40,392 bases of DNA from Myxococcota bacterium. Lineage in GTDB: Bacteria; Myxococcota_A; Polyangia; Palsa-1104; JAEUJZ01. The notes beneath the pieces are model-generated. The model had not been told where the DNA came from. It saw nothing but the letters and a program-made list of their open reading frames with translations, and did no database searches. The stretch covers positions 1-40,392 of the forward strand of contig JANWXW010000045.1 of assembly GCA_025057315.1 (NCBI GenBank), read 5' to 3'. Both the position numbers and the translations under genes were made by a program. Of this stretch, positions 1 through 7,751 are shown one piece after another (position 1 is the stretch's first letter; each line of letters opens with the position of its first letter).

Positions 1-107
1 TCCAGGAAGTTCTTCACGTGGCCTGGGGCCTTGTCCGGGAAGAACTCGATCTCCATCTCGCCCAGCTTCGTCTCGATGATGGCGCGAGGCGCCGCGGCCT
101 GCTGCAT
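1..107 (-). CDS. Cyclophilin-type peptidyl-prolyl cis-trans isomerase, N-terminal fragment
   Basis: Only the first 35 codons are present; the gene runs off the left edge. The peptide reads MQQAAAPRAIIETKLGEMEI followed by EFFPDKAPGHVKNFL. The run 'I.T..G.ME.EFFPDKAP.HVKNFL' is the N-terminal strand-turn-helix signature of bacterial cyclophilins, which isomerise Xaa-Pro bonds during protein folding. The start is ATG at 107, with GAGGTG about 5-6 bases upstream on the minus strand. No signal peptide is visible, so a cytoplasmic form is likely. The Arg/Phe active-site region lies outside the window, so catalysis cannot be judged. A 16-bp hairpin-like palindrome lies 22 bases upstream. Confidence 0.88.
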   Translation of the reverse strand, partial: MQQAAAPRAIIETKLGEMEIEFFPDKAPGHVKNFL

Positions 108-129
108 GGTGTCACCTCAGATGGCAGAA

Positions 130-145
130 ACAGTCTTACGACTGT
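130..145. promoter_or_regulatory. Small inverted repeat upstream of the cyclophilin gene
   Basis: ACAGTC-TTAC-GACTGT is a perfect 6-bp inverted repeat with a 4-base spacer, 22 bases upstream of the cyclophilin ATG. It could be an operator half-site pair or an mRNA hairpin in the 5' leader. No clear -10/-35 pair was found around it. The rest of 108-325 shows no gene. Confidence 0.3.
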
Positions 146-325
146 AAACCAGGCCGAGCTGGCAGAGAAGCAGAGGCCACAACATAGGGAAGAGCCCCCT
201 GAATCTCCGCCCACAAGCCCTGCTTGGCCTGTACGCCTCCCGCCGCCGCACGCGGCCCCTGACATGGCCATGCGGAGGGGCTGGGTTGCCAGGCCATGGA
301 TCGGGACGGCGGGCGGTCAGGAGGG

Positions 326-1705
326 CTAGCGGAGGGTGCCGCTGTGGTCGGTCCAGGTGACCGTCACGGTGACCGTCTGCTCCGGCGCCACCATGGGGGG
401 CGTGACCTCGATGTTGCTGAGCTCTGCCGGAAAACGCGGGGCCATGTCGGTGGCCGGGGCCAGGTCGGTGACCGGGGCCAGGTCGCCCACGGGCATGCTC
501 TCATCGTGCACCACAAAGGCCGCGGCCTGCACGGGCTGGGGCATGCTCAGGCCCGGCCCGACGAGGGTGAACTTATCACCAGAGAGGCTGGCGGTGGCGA
601 CGTTGCCAGCCGCATCCTGCACCGACTCAGGATAGGCGAGCCAGATGCCCGTTGGTGCATCCTGGGGCACGGTGAACATCCCGCCCAGCATCTCGCCTCC
701 GCCACTGAGCAAAGCGCGCGCCAGGCCAGGCTGCCCGAGGGGCCCCAGGCGTACCTTGACCTGCTGGGTGGCGGGCAGGCCGAAGTCATCGACCAGCCGA
801 AGCGACAGCGACACCGCCTGACAGCGCGCCACCCGCGCCGGGGTGGCCTCCATGCTGACCGCCTGTGGGGCCCGCCGGTCTGCAGTCGCGTTGTCCGAGA
901 TGGCGATGCGCACCACCGGGAGGTTGGTCATCTGGAAGCTCATGCTCACCGGGTTGTAGAGACTGTAGGAGGCATCGTGGCTGTTCTGCCGTCTCACCTC
1001 GGCGATGCGCCCGAGCTGGCTCTGGAGGCGCCCCTCCAGCACGTACATCCCGGCAGGGAGTTCGGGCGGGATGCGCAGCGTGGCACTGCCCGAACCGCCC
1101 GCGATGGAGACCGAGGCCAGCGGCGAGGACCGCACGCCGGGACTGGTGGTGAGCCAGAACTGCATCTCGCGCATGCCGCAGTCGTCGTTGGCTGCGCTGG
1201 CCATGGCCGTTACCTGAATGCGGTCCCCTTGGCGCGCCAGGCCCGGGGCGCTCAGCGATCCGAGGGTCGGCATGGCGGTAGACATCTTGGCCGACAAGAT
1301 GGTGAAGGGGCGGGTGAAGCGACTGGCATCCACGGTTGCCGTGCCCCCCTGGTGGTAGAGCACCAGGTAGCTGGATCCGCTGCGCAGCGCGGTGGCCACG
1401 GGCGCGCCAGCCGCATGGACGAGCACGATGCGGTCCACATAGTAGGTGCCCGGCGGGTCGCATCGGGCCAGGGGGCGGGTCGTGCCGTGGTAGGAGCCAC
1501 CGCTGCCCTCTAGCATGACCGGCAGGGAGGTCGTGCCATCGGCGCTGCGCAGCTCGGCATATAGGGCCCGTGGCAGCATGAGCTCCATGCCATCCTCCTC
1601 CGCCAGGCGACGACAGGACCGCGGATCGTTGTTGGTCAGACCGCCTTTGCTGCAGGCGCCCAGCAGGACAAGCCCCAGCAGGGACATACGTGGCAGGTGC
1701 AACAT
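326..1705 (-). CDS. Predicted lipoprotein with Asp-Leu-Ala-Pro repeat, function unknown
   Basis: A 459-residue protein beginning MLHLPRMSLLGLVLLGACSK. It has a short basic N-terminus, a hydrophobic stretch and a lipobox LGAC, so Cys18 should be lipidated and the protein anchored at the cell envelope. The body is rich in beta-strand-like and Ig-like segments such as VRIAISDNATADRR and VTVTVTWTDHS, with no catalytic motif I recognise. Near residues 405-422 there is a tandem motif DLAPVT-DLAPATD-MAP, encoded by an 18-bp DNA repeat. Such Asp-Leu-Ala-Pro spacers are common in lipoproteins of myxobacteria-like genomes, where they act as flexible linkers (family knowledge). The gene is single and divergent from the HD-GYP regulator. 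The start has no Shine-Dalgarno sequence but has TATGCT exactly 6 bases upstream. Function unknown. Confidence 0.8.
   Translation of the reverse strand: MLHLPRMSLLGLVLLGACSKGGLTNNDPRSCRRLAEEDGMELMLPRALYAELRSADGTTSLPVMLEGSGGSYHGTTRPLARCDPPGTYYVDRIVLVHAAGAPVATALRSGSSYLVLYHQGGTATVDASRFTRPFTILSAKMSTAMPTLGSLSAPGLARQGDRIQVTAMASAANDDCGMREMQFWLTTSPGVRSSPLASVSIAGGSGSATLRIPPELPAGMYVLEGRLQSQLGRIAEVRRQNSHDASYSLYNPVSMSFQMTNLPVVRIAISDNATADRRAPQAVSMEATPARVARCQAVSLSLRLVDDFGLPATQQVKVRLGPLGQPGLARALLSGGGEMLGGMFTVPQDAPTGIWLAYPESVQDAAGNVATASLSGDKFTLVGPGLSMPQPVQAAAFVVHDESMPVGDLAPVTDLAPATDMAPRFPAELSNIEVTPPMVAPEQTVTVTVTWTDHSGTLR
446..487. repeat. 18-bp tandem repeat coding the DLAP linker
   Basis: Units at 446-463 and 464-481 differ by one base (gtcggtggccggggccag / gtcggtgaccggggccag), followed by a partial third unit from 482. 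The repeat lies inside the lipoprotein gene and encodes its Asp-Leu-Ala-Pro repeats, so copy number could change by slippage without a frameshift (18 is a multiple of 3). Confidence 0.75.
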
Positions 1706-1711
1706 GGGCGC

Positions 1712-1717
1712 AGCATA
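1712..1717 (-). promoter_or_regulatory. Candidate -10 box TATGCT, leaderless arrangement, for the lipoprotein gene
   Basis: TATGCT on the minus strand is followed by six bases and then the ATG at 1705, which would put the transcription start on the first base of the start codon. The same hexamer is the -10 of the better promoter at 40199-40228. No good -35 element is visible. Confidence 0.4.
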
Positions 1718-1808
1718 CTCTAGAGCCGGCCGACCGAGGAGCCCAGCCGAGCTGGCACAGGGTGGACGTCTCCGGCGGCCCCCGCCGCGTGCGGCCCCTG
1801 GGCACTTC

Positions 1809-1817
1809 TGCTATCGT
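1809..1817 (+). promoter_or_regulatory. Candidate extended -10 (TGCTATCGT) for the HD-GYP regulator gene
   Basis: TG-C-TATCGT fits an extended -10 element and lies 16 bases before ATG 1834 and 25 before ATG 1843. The -35 region is poor, which is typical of extended -10 promoters. It is divergent from the candidate lipoprotein promoter about 100 bases away. Confidence 0.4.
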
Positions 1818-1842
1818 ATCGTGTTGGCCAGAGATGGAGCCG

Positions 1843-3408
1843 ATGGAGTCTGCAGTCTACGAGGAGACCCAGGAGACGCCGCGCATCCTGGTGGTGGACG
1901 ACGAGCAGGTCATTCGCGACATCCTGACTGACTTTTTGACCCTGGAGGGCTACAGCGTGCGCGCGGTGGAGGATGGTGCGGCGGCCCTGGAGGAACTGAG
2001 GCGACGTAGCTACAACCTGGTGCTGTCTGATCTCAAGATGCCCCGCATGGGGGGCATCGAGCTGCTGGCCCACATCGCTGAGGCCAAGCTGAACGTAGCC
2101 ACGATCATCATGACCGGCTTCGGCACGGTGGAGACAGCCATCGATGCCATGAAGCGAGGTGCCTATGACTACATCCTCAAGCCCTTCAAGGTAGAGGAGG
2201 TGGTGCGCGTGGTGCAGCGCGGCTTGGAGCGCCAGCGCCTGCTGCAGGAGAACTTCCGCCTCAAGGAGGCGGTGACCCTGTACAAGCTGTCCGAGGCCAT
2301 GGCGCAGTCGCTGTCGCTGGACACCATCCTGGATCTGATCCTAGAGGCCACGCTCCAGGACGCCGACGCGGACGTGGCGACCCTGATGCTCAAAGACCCC
2401 AAGACCGGCGAGTTCTGCGAGCGCACGCGCAAGTATGCCGACACCGTCCGCGGCGACGTAGCCTTCGATGGCAGCGGCATCGGCGAGCTGAACGTCAAGG
2501 AGATCCTGGCGCAACACCAGCAGGACCGACCGCTGCTGTGCCACGGCATCCGCGCGCTGCGCTACTTCGCCACCGCGCCCAAGGAGAAGCGCCTGGTGTC
2601 GTTCTGCTCCATTCCACTCAAGGTGCAGGACCGCGTCATCGGCATGCTGAATGCCTACTCCTATACGCGGGGCCGCAAGTTCAGCGAGGGGCAGCGGCGC
2701 CTGCTCTCCGTGCTTGCCTCGCGCGCGGCGGTGTCCATCGAGAACGCGCAGCTCTACCAGGACCTGGTACTGCGCAACCTCGACCTGAGCCGCGCCAACG
2801 CCTCCCTGCAGGAGAACTTCCGCGCCACCATCGTTGGCTTCGCCCATGCCCTGGAGGAGAGCGACCGCTACACCCGCGGCCACAGCGAGCGCGTCAGCCA
2901 GTATGCACGCATCATCGGACAGGGGGTGGGGCTGTCGGAGCGGGAGATGGAATGCCTCATGTGGGCAGGCCTGATGCACGACATCGGCAAAATTGGCATC
3001 CGCTACGAAAAGCTCAACAAGCCCGGCAAGCTCACGCCCGAGGAGGTGGCCATGTTCCGCACCCACCCCGCCAAGGGCAAGCGAATCTTGGAGCCCATTC
3101 CCTTTATGGCCGAGCTGATCCCGGGTGCCTTCTGTCACCATGAGAACTGGGATGGCTCTGGCTATCCGCAGGGGCTGATGTCGGACCGCATCCCGCTCAT
3201 CGGGCGCATCGTGGCCATCGCCGACACCTACGACGCCATGACCAGCGACCGGAGCTACCGCAAGGCCATGCGCCACGAGGTGGCGGTGGCCGAAATCGAA
3301 CGCTGTGCCGGCTCGCAGTTCGATGGGGAGCTGGTGGAGGTCTTTCTGCGCTGCATCGAGGAGTGGCGGCAGAAGGAGCGGGCGGCCGGACGAGAGGTGG
3401 TCAAGTAG
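1843..3408 (+). CDS. Response regulator with GAF and HD-GYP domains, probable cyclic-di-GMP phosphodiesterase
   Basis: About 521 residues. The N-terminal receiver domain (residues about 13-130) has the acidic pair in VVDDE, phospho-acceptor Asp63 (VLSDLKMP) and conserved Lys113 (LKPF). A GAF-like domain follows (about 150-310). The C-terminal HD-GYP domain has His347 (RGHSERV), the HD pair at 379-380 (HDIGKIGI), HHE at 432-434 and GSGYP at 438-442. The family hydrolyses c-di-GMP to pGpG or GMP using a metal centre, and all the usual ligands appear present. Activity is presumably controlled by phosphorylation and a GAF ligand. Two in-frame ATGs are close: 1843 (GGAG four bases upstream) and 1834. 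The longer reading frame upstream looks non-coding. No cognate kinase is adjacent. It is divergent from the lipoprotein gene. Confidence 0.93.
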   Translation: MESAVYEETQETPRILVVDDEQVIRDILTDFLTLEGYSVRAVEDGAAALEELRRRSYNLVLSDLKMPRMGGIELLAHIAEAKLNVATIIMTGFGTVETAIDAMKRGAYDYILKPFKVEEVVRVVQRGLERQRLLQENFRLKEAVTLYKLSEAMAQSLSLDTILDLILEATLQDADADVATLMLKDPKTGEFCERTRKYADTVRGDVAFDGSGIGELNVKEILAQHQQDRPLLCHGIRALRYFATAPKEKRLVSFCSIPLKVQDRVIGMLNAYSYTRGRKFSEGQRRLLSVLASRAAVSIENAQLYQDLVLRNLDLSRANASLQENFRATIVGFAHALEESDRYTRGHSERVSQYARIIGQGVGLSEREMECLMWAGLMHDIGKIGIRYEKLNKPGKLTPEEVAMFRTHPAKGKRILEPIPFMAELIPGAFCHHENWDGSGYPQGLMSDRIPLIGRIVAIADTYDAMTSDRSYRKAMRHEVAVAEIERCAGSQFDGELVEVFLRCIEEWRQKERAAGREVVK

Positions 3409-3424
3409 CGCACCCACGGGTGCG
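3409..3424 (+). terminator. Stem-loop directly after the HD-GYP stop codon
   Basis: CGCACCCACGGGTGCG is a perfect inverted repeat (CGCACC / GGTGCG around CACG) starting on the base after the TAG. No U-tract follows, so it may be a weak or factor-assisted terminator or a 3' mRNA-protecting hairpin. Confidence 0.4.
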
Positions 3425-4180
3425 ACCCGCAGGCCACCATGCGTGCTGGGGCACACCGGGCAGAGGGTGTCGCGGCAGGTGTCACGGGGTGGCCCCCGAT
3501 GGCAACGGGGGGCGGCAGGTGTCACGGGGGACACCCCCGGTGGCAAGGGGGTAGGGAGGCACAGGGCGGTAGGCCCCTCTAAGGGCCAGGTGCCCGACTG
3601 CCGATGAATGGAGGGGCCCTGAACCCGCAACCCCAGGACCCGGGAGGCCGCTCTGGGCTCACCCAGGTGCGCCGCTCTGCCGGATGCTCCGGGCCGACCG
3701 GGAGCTGTGTCATTGGCTGGGCACAAAGCGCTGCTCGGCTGGAGGAGCACGAGGGGGGACGTGCAGGACCGGCAGGATCGGCGGGCGGAGGTCGAGGCCC
3801 TGCGGTCTGACGTGAGCGCCACGCGGACCAAGTGCCGCAGCAGCCTGTTTGTGGACGTGCACCCCATGGGGGCGCTTATGCGGAGGGCCATTGGCAGCCC
3901 GCTTACGCCCCCGAAGTGGGCGGCGCGCATGGCCGAGCTGTTCCAGCCGGTCCTGCCCCGCAGGGCGGCGGAACGAGCTGAGCAGCCTGCGGCAGCGCCG
4001 CAAAAGCCGCACAAAAACCAGGCAACGCATCCGCGCCCTGCAAGGACAAGCGGCAGCGCAGGACGGAGGAGAACCAGCCCCATGCGGCAAGAGGCCAGGC
4101 GACCTGCCCATGCGCTCGCCCGAGCCAGCGCCGCCCGAGCCAGCGCTCAGAGACGCCGCATCGGCCGCACACCGCCCCTC
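3425..4180. other. Gene-free stretch between convergent HD-GYP and hemC genes
   Basis: About 750 bases with no reading frame whose composition or translated sequence looks like a protein. Long open frames here are low-complexity Arg/Pro/Ala runs typical of GC-rich non-coding DNA. It contains the 40-bp tandem repeat at 3472-3550. A Lys/Arg-rich stretch translated near 3960-4090 is mildly coiled-coil-like but has no start signal. I see no transposase motif. It may be a decayed gene or intergenic spacer. Confidence 0.5.
3472..3550. repeat. Two-copy 40-bp tandem repeat
   Basis: Units at 3472-3510 and 3512-3550 both start gcggcaggtgtcacgggg and end with a ggcaa..gggg block, diverging only in the middle. 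Each carries a gtgtcacggggg/ccccc element that can pair with itself. It is in the gene-free spacer; no function is known to me. Confidence 0.7.
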
Positions 4181-5116
4181 TCACAGACCAAGATCGCGCA
4201 GCAGGGCCTCGCCGCCCTCCGCCAGCAGCTGCCTGGCCAGCGCTTGCCCCAGCTCCTCTGCCCTGCTGGGGGGCCCGCATAGGCGGGCACGCAGAATCTG
4301 GCTGCCATCTGGCCTGCCCACAAAGCCCTGGATGGACAGCTCCCCGTCTGCCAGCACAGCGTGCGCCCCAAGCGGGGTGCGGCAGCTGCCCTCCAGCTGG
4401 GCGAGAAAGGCGCGCTCGGCCGCGATCGCTACGCGCGAGGGTGGGTGGTCCAGAGCCGAGAGCCGGGCACGGGTGGCGGCGTCCTCGCTGCGGCATTGCA
4501 CCGCCAGGGCCCCCTGGCCCACCGCAGGTATGAGCTCGTCGACAGGCAGGATGGCATCGATGCGGGCGCTGTGGCCCAGGCGAATGAGGCCCGCTGCGGC
4601 CAGAACCACGGCGTCCAGCTCGCCCGCCTCCAGGCGGCGCAGGCGCGTGTCCACGTTGCCGCGCAGGGGTTCGATGTGCAGGTCGGGGCGGAGATGGCGC
4701 AGCAGGCAAGCCCGCCGCAGGCTGGTGGTGCCCACGCGCGCCCCCGGCGGCAAGGCCGCCAGCCCCGGACCGCCATCACGCAGTCCCGGTCGGAGCAGCA
4801 GCGCGTCACGCGGATCCTGGCGCGGTGGCACCGCACCGATGCACAACCCGGCCGGTCCAGCAGCAGGCAGGTCCTTCATGGAGTGCACCGCGATGGCGGC
4901 ACGGCCGTCCAGCAGTGCCTCTTCGATCTCTTTGGTGAACAGCCCCTTGCCGCCCAGGTCCTGCAGGGGCCGGTCCTGCACGCGGTCGCCGGTGGTGCGG
5001 AGCACCAGCAGCTCGACCTGCAGGCCTGGTTCCTGGGCCTGGAGCAGCGCGCGCACGTGCTCGGCCTGCCGCAGGGCCAGCGGGGAACCGCGGGTGGCCA
5101 CCCACAGGGGGCTCAC
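4181..5116 (-). CDS. hemC: Hydroxymethylbilane synthase (porphobilinogen deaminase)
   Basis: A 311-residue protein of normal family length. It starts MSPLWVATRGSPLALRQAEH, the hallmark of HemC. It carries HSMKDLP (78-84), the substrate-binding Arg/Thr block TTSLRRA (130-136), RGNVDTRL (152-159) and Cys245 in LEGSCRTPLGAHA, the residue that covalently holds the dipyrromethane cofactor. The enzyme condenses four porphobilinogen molecules into hydroxymethylbilane in the cytoplasm. Its ATG overlaps the hemA stop by four bases (ATGA), so the two are probably translationally coupled. It is last in the hemX-hemA-hemC unit. No terminator is evident downstream. Confidence 0.97.
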   Translation of the reverse strand: MSPLWVATRGSPLALRQAEHVRALLQAQEPGLQVELLVLRTTGDRVQDRPLQDLGGKGLFTKEIEEALLDGRAAIAVHSMKDLPAAGPAGLCIGAVPPRQDPRDALLLRPGLRDGGPGLAALPPGARVGTTSLRRACLLRHLRPDLHIEPLRGNVDTRLRRLEAGELDAVVLAAAGLIRLGHSARIDAILPVDELIPAVGQGALAVQCRSEDAATRARLSALDHPPSRVAIAAERAFLAQLEGSCRTPLGAHAVLADGELSIQGFVGRPDGSQILRARLCGPPSRAEELGQALARQLLAEGGEALLRDLGL

Positions 5117-6447
5117 TGCTTCGCCTCCCGGAGCGGCTCCACCTCCCGGGGTCGGGGGGCCTCCTCCACCGCGCCTGCCTCCTGCACCGCTTCGTCCAGG
5201 GCAAACAGCCGGCGCAGGGCCTCATCCAGGTCGCGCGGAGCGGGCCGTCCCGGGTCGCTCGCCTCGCGCTTGAGGGTCGAAAGGGGCACATGCAGCAGCT
5301 TGTTGACCACCGCCTCTGCCAGCTGGGCAACGAGCTGACGGTCGCGCTCATTGGCCCCAGGGGACAGCCGCCCTAGGGTGCGTCGGGCCTCGGTCCGGGC
5401 CAGGGACAGCGCCCACTCGCGCAGGGCACGGATGGTGGGCACCAGCTCCCGCTGCCGCTCGCTCTGGATGAAGCGCCGCAGCTCCTCCTCGATGATGCGC
5501 TCGGCTGCCTCGGCCTCGCGCAGGCGGCCCCGGCGGTTCTGCTCCACCACCTGCCGGAGCGCGTCGATGTCATACAGGTATACATTCTCTAGCTTGCCCG
5601 CCCGGGGCTCCACGTCGCGCGGCACAGCGATGTCCACCAGCAACAACCAGCGTCCGCGCCGCGCTCGCATGACACGGGCCAGCAGGTCAGCGCGCAGCAC
5701 CGGCTCGCTGGCCCCGGTGGAGCACAGGACCACATCCGCCTCCCCGAGCAGGGCCTCCAGCTCGGTGAAGTCATGGGCCGTACCACCCAGGCGCACGGCC
5801 AGCTCGTTGGCACGGGCGCGGGTGCGGTTGACCACCCAGAGCTGGCCCACCTGGGCTTGGCGGAGGTGCCGCGCCGCCAGCTCAGCCATCTTGCCCGCAC
5901 CCACCAGGAGCACGGGCCGGCCCGCCAGGCTGCCAAAGATGTGGCCGGCCAGCTCCACCGCCACCGAGGCCACGGATGCGGCATGTTCGCCGATGCGGGT
6001 CTCGCTGCGCACGCGCTTGGCCACGGCAAAGGCCCGTGGCACGGTGCGCCCGAGCAGCGGCCCGATGGCACCCACCTGGCGAGCGGCCTCGTAGGCATGC
6101 TTGACTTGGCCCAGGATCTGCGGCTCGCCCAGGACCAGCGAGTCCAGGCTGGCAGCGACGCGAAACAAGTGCCGCAGGGCAGCCTCGTCGTGGTGACGAT
6201 AGAGATAGGCCCGCGCACGCGTTCGCCCCTGAAGCACCACGGCCTGGGCCGCCTCGCATGTGGCTTCGTCCGGGGCGGCCAGGTACAGCTCGTAGCGGTT
6301 GCAGGTGGATAGCACCATGGCCTCCGGTGCAACATCGAGGAGGCGGCGCAGCTGCTCGCCGAGCGCATCGCCGGAAATGGCCATCTCCTCGCGCACCTCG
6401 ATGGGGGCGGTGTGATGGCTCAGGCCGATGACCACCAGGCGGCTCAC
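5113..6447 (-). CDS. hemA: Glutamyl-tRNA reductase
   Basis: The chosen GTG start at 6447 gives 444 residues beginning VSRLVVIGLSHHTAPIEVRE, the canonical HemA N-terminus. It also makes a GTGA overlap with the hemX stop. The longer upstream frame lies inside hemX and looks non-coding. Active-site Cys49 sits in STCNRYELY. The NADPH-binding domain carries LVGAGKMAELAARHL, and a C-terminal helical dimerisation domain follows. The enzyme reduces glutamate on tRNA-Glu to glutamate-1-semialdehyde, the first committed step of the C5 tetrapyrrole pathway. A HemX-like membrane protein upstream and HemC downstream match the gene order of many bacteria. HemX is known in some species to affect HemA abundance. 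Confidence 0.97.
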   Translation of the reverse strand: MSRLVVIGLSHHTAPIEVREEMAISGDALGEQLRRLLDVAPEAMVLSTCNRYELYLAAPDEATCEAAQAVVLQGRTRARAYLYRHHDEAALRHLFRVAASLDSLVLGEPQILGQVKHAYEAARQVGAIGPLLGRTVPRAFAVAKRVRSETRIGEHAASVASVAVELAGHIFGSLAGRPVLLVGAGKMAELAARHLRQAQVGQLWVVNRTRARANELAVRLGGTAHDFTELEALLGEADVVLCSTGASEPVLRADLLARVMRARRGRWLLLVDIAVPRDVEPRAGKLENVYLYDIDALRQVVEQNRRGRLREAEAAERIIEEELRRFIQSERQRELVPTIRALREWALSLARTEARRTLGRLSPGANERDRQLVAQLAEAVVNKLLHVPLSTLKREASDPGRPAPRDLDEALRRLFALDEAVQEAGAVEEAPRPREVEPLREAKQ

Positions 6448-7259
6448 GGTGCCCCGCCTCCCGTCAGGCCGCGCAGGTAGTAGAGAGTCAGCACGGCCAG
6501 CACGGCACCAAAGCCGCACAGGGTGAGCAGCGCCGCTCGCCGACCACGCAGCCCGGCGGTGACGCGGCCCAGCAGCAGGCTGGCAAACAGCAGCCAGCTG
6601 AGCAGGGCCAGCACATATTGTGGCCGCGCGAGCACTGAGCGCAGGGGGATACCTTCATAGAGCTGCCGGGCCAGGAAGGCCGCTCCGGTCACCAGCGCCA
6701 GGGTAAAGACCGGGAAGCCCAGCAAGGTGGTGCGGCGGTTCAGCGTATCTAGCGTCTGCAGCGGCGGCCCACGCCGGCCCAGTGGGCTCAGGTGGTGGCG
6801 CTTGAGCTGACGCTCTAGCAGAAGATACACCACGCTGCCGCCCGCGCCCAGGGCCAGGATGGCGGTGCCAAGCGAGGCAGACAGCACGTGCAGGGACCGC
6901 AGCAGGGAGTGGGCCTCGGGCGCGCCGGCGGGCGCCAGGCGCGCGGCCACCTGGAGCACCATGGACACGGGCAAAAGCAGGGCCGCCACCACCGGCAGAG
7001 GGGTGCGCAACGTGGCCAGCAGGTAGACGCCGACCATGAGCCAGGATATAAAGAACACCGCCTCCCGTGCATCCGTCGGGGGCGGTTGGCCGTGCAGGCA
7101 CAGCCAGCCGATGTCTGCGGCCTGGCTGACCAGGGCCAGCAGCAGGCACCCCCGTGCCGCCCGGTACAGGAGCGGCGGCAGGGCCTGCGACACCGCCACG
7201 CAGTAAAGCGCACAAGCAGCGGCATAGAGCGACAGGGTCAGGGGAAACAGGGGAGGCAC
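6444..7259 (-). CDS. hemX: HemX / CcsA-like cytochrome c assembly membrane protein
   Basis: A 271-residue integral membrane protein with about eight hydrophobic segments. It resembles the CcmC/CcsA/HemX group: HVLSASLGTAILALGAG, a helix pair linked by LERQLKRH, and LNRRTTLLGFPVFTLALVTG. Location directly before hemA, with a four-base overlap, favours a HemX role (modulating HemA or handling heme) over cytochrome c ligation. I do not see a WWD heme-binding motif. The start is GTG at 7259 with little Shine-Dalgarno support. The gap to the upstream small gene is 31 bases, so it is probably co-transcribed. Confidence 0.85.
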   Translation of the reverse strand: MPPLFPLTLSLYAAACALYCVAVSQALPPLLYRAARGCLLLALVSQAADIGWLCLHGQPPPTDAREAVFFISWLMVGVYLLATLRTPLPVVAALLLPVSMVLQVAARLAPAGAPEAHSLLRSLHVLSASLGTAILALGAGGSVVYLLLERQLKRHHLSPLGRRGPPLQTLDTLNRRTTLLGFPVFTLALVTGAAFLARQLYEGIPLRSVLARPQYVLALLSWLLFASLLLGRVTAGLRGRRAALLTLCGFGAVLAVLTLYYLRGLTGGGAP

Positions 7260-7290
7260 GTGTTTACTATAGAACCCGCCGAGGAATCCG

Positions 7291-7629
7291 TCACTCGACG
7301 AGCTTGTGAATGCCGGAGCTGCCAGCCGGGGGGGTGCCCACCACCTCGCCGATAAAGCCAGGCTCGCACTGATACGCCGCCTCGCCCAGGATTAACGAGT
7401 CGTGGTAGACCTCGGCTCCCAGCGCGCGGAGCTGGCTGCGGCTCTTGACGCGACCGACCAGCCCATGGATGTCTCCCCCCTCTGAGACCACCCGGACTAC
7501 ATAAACCGCCTCGGTCAGGCGGAAGGACTTGCCAAGATTGGGCAGGATCATGAGGTTATTCTGCACGGATACCTTGCCGTCCTCAGTCCACTGCTGCATG
7601 CGCTGCTGCGAGACGAAGATGCGAGGCAC
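7291..7629 (-). CDS. Small protein of unknown function at the head of the hem operon
   Basis: 112 residues from a GTG start at 7629, chosen because GGAGGA lies eight bases upstream; a longer frame to 7665 has no such site. It begins VPRIFVSQQRMQQWTEDGKV and includes LPNLGKSFRLTEAVYVVRVVSEGG, HGLVGRVKSRSQLRALGAE and GEAAYQCEPGFIGEVVG. The mixed alpha/beta composition has no membrane segment or signal peptide, so a soluble cytoplasmic protein is likely. I recall similar proteins in other deltaproteobacterial genomes but know no function for them. It lies 31 bases upstream of hemX on the same strand, so it may be co-regulated with heme synthesis. AT-rich sequence with TATAGT at 7654-7659 could be its -10, but there is no matching -35. 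Confidence 0.75.
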   Translation of the reverse strand: MPRIFVSQQRMQQWTEDGKVSVQNNLMILPNLGKSFRLTEAVYVVRVVSEGGDIHGLVGRVKSRSQLRALGAEVYHDSLILGEAAYQCEPGFIGEVVGTPPAGSSGIHKLVE

Positions 7630-7713
7630 CGGGGCAGTCCTCCAGGAGCGAGTACTATAACACAATCCTCTGGCTGGCCCTTTGCAGCCACCACCTCGGG
7701 ATGGCCAGAGCGT

Positions 7714-7742
7714 TTGCCCCTGGGGCAGGGCTCTGCTACCGT
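7714..7742 (+). promoter_or_regulatory. Candidate promoter for the YfhO-type gene (TTGCCC-N17-TACCGT)
   Basis: TTGCCC at 7714-7719 and TACCGT at 7737-7742 are separated by 17 bases, and TGC precedes the -10 (extended -10). The predicted start of transcription is only two or three bases before the ATG at 7752, implying an almost leaderless mRNA. This fits the lack of a Shine-Dalgarno sequence there. Confidence 0.45.
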
Positions 7743-7751
7743 GCGCCGTGC

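Noticed and set aside
296..1513. 405-codon plus-strand open frame opposite the lipoprotein gene
   Set aside because: His/Gly/Arg-rich shadow sequence; the minus frame has a lipobox and sensible strand-rich composition.
2341..4083. 580-codon minus-strand open frame
   Set aside because: It overlaps the HD-GYP gene antisense and the spacer; it has no domain and no ribosome site.
3604..4282. Possible transposase or coiled-coil gene in the spacer before hemC
   Set aside because: No DDE or helix-turn-helix motif, no start signal, and the reading frame runs into the hemC gene antisense.
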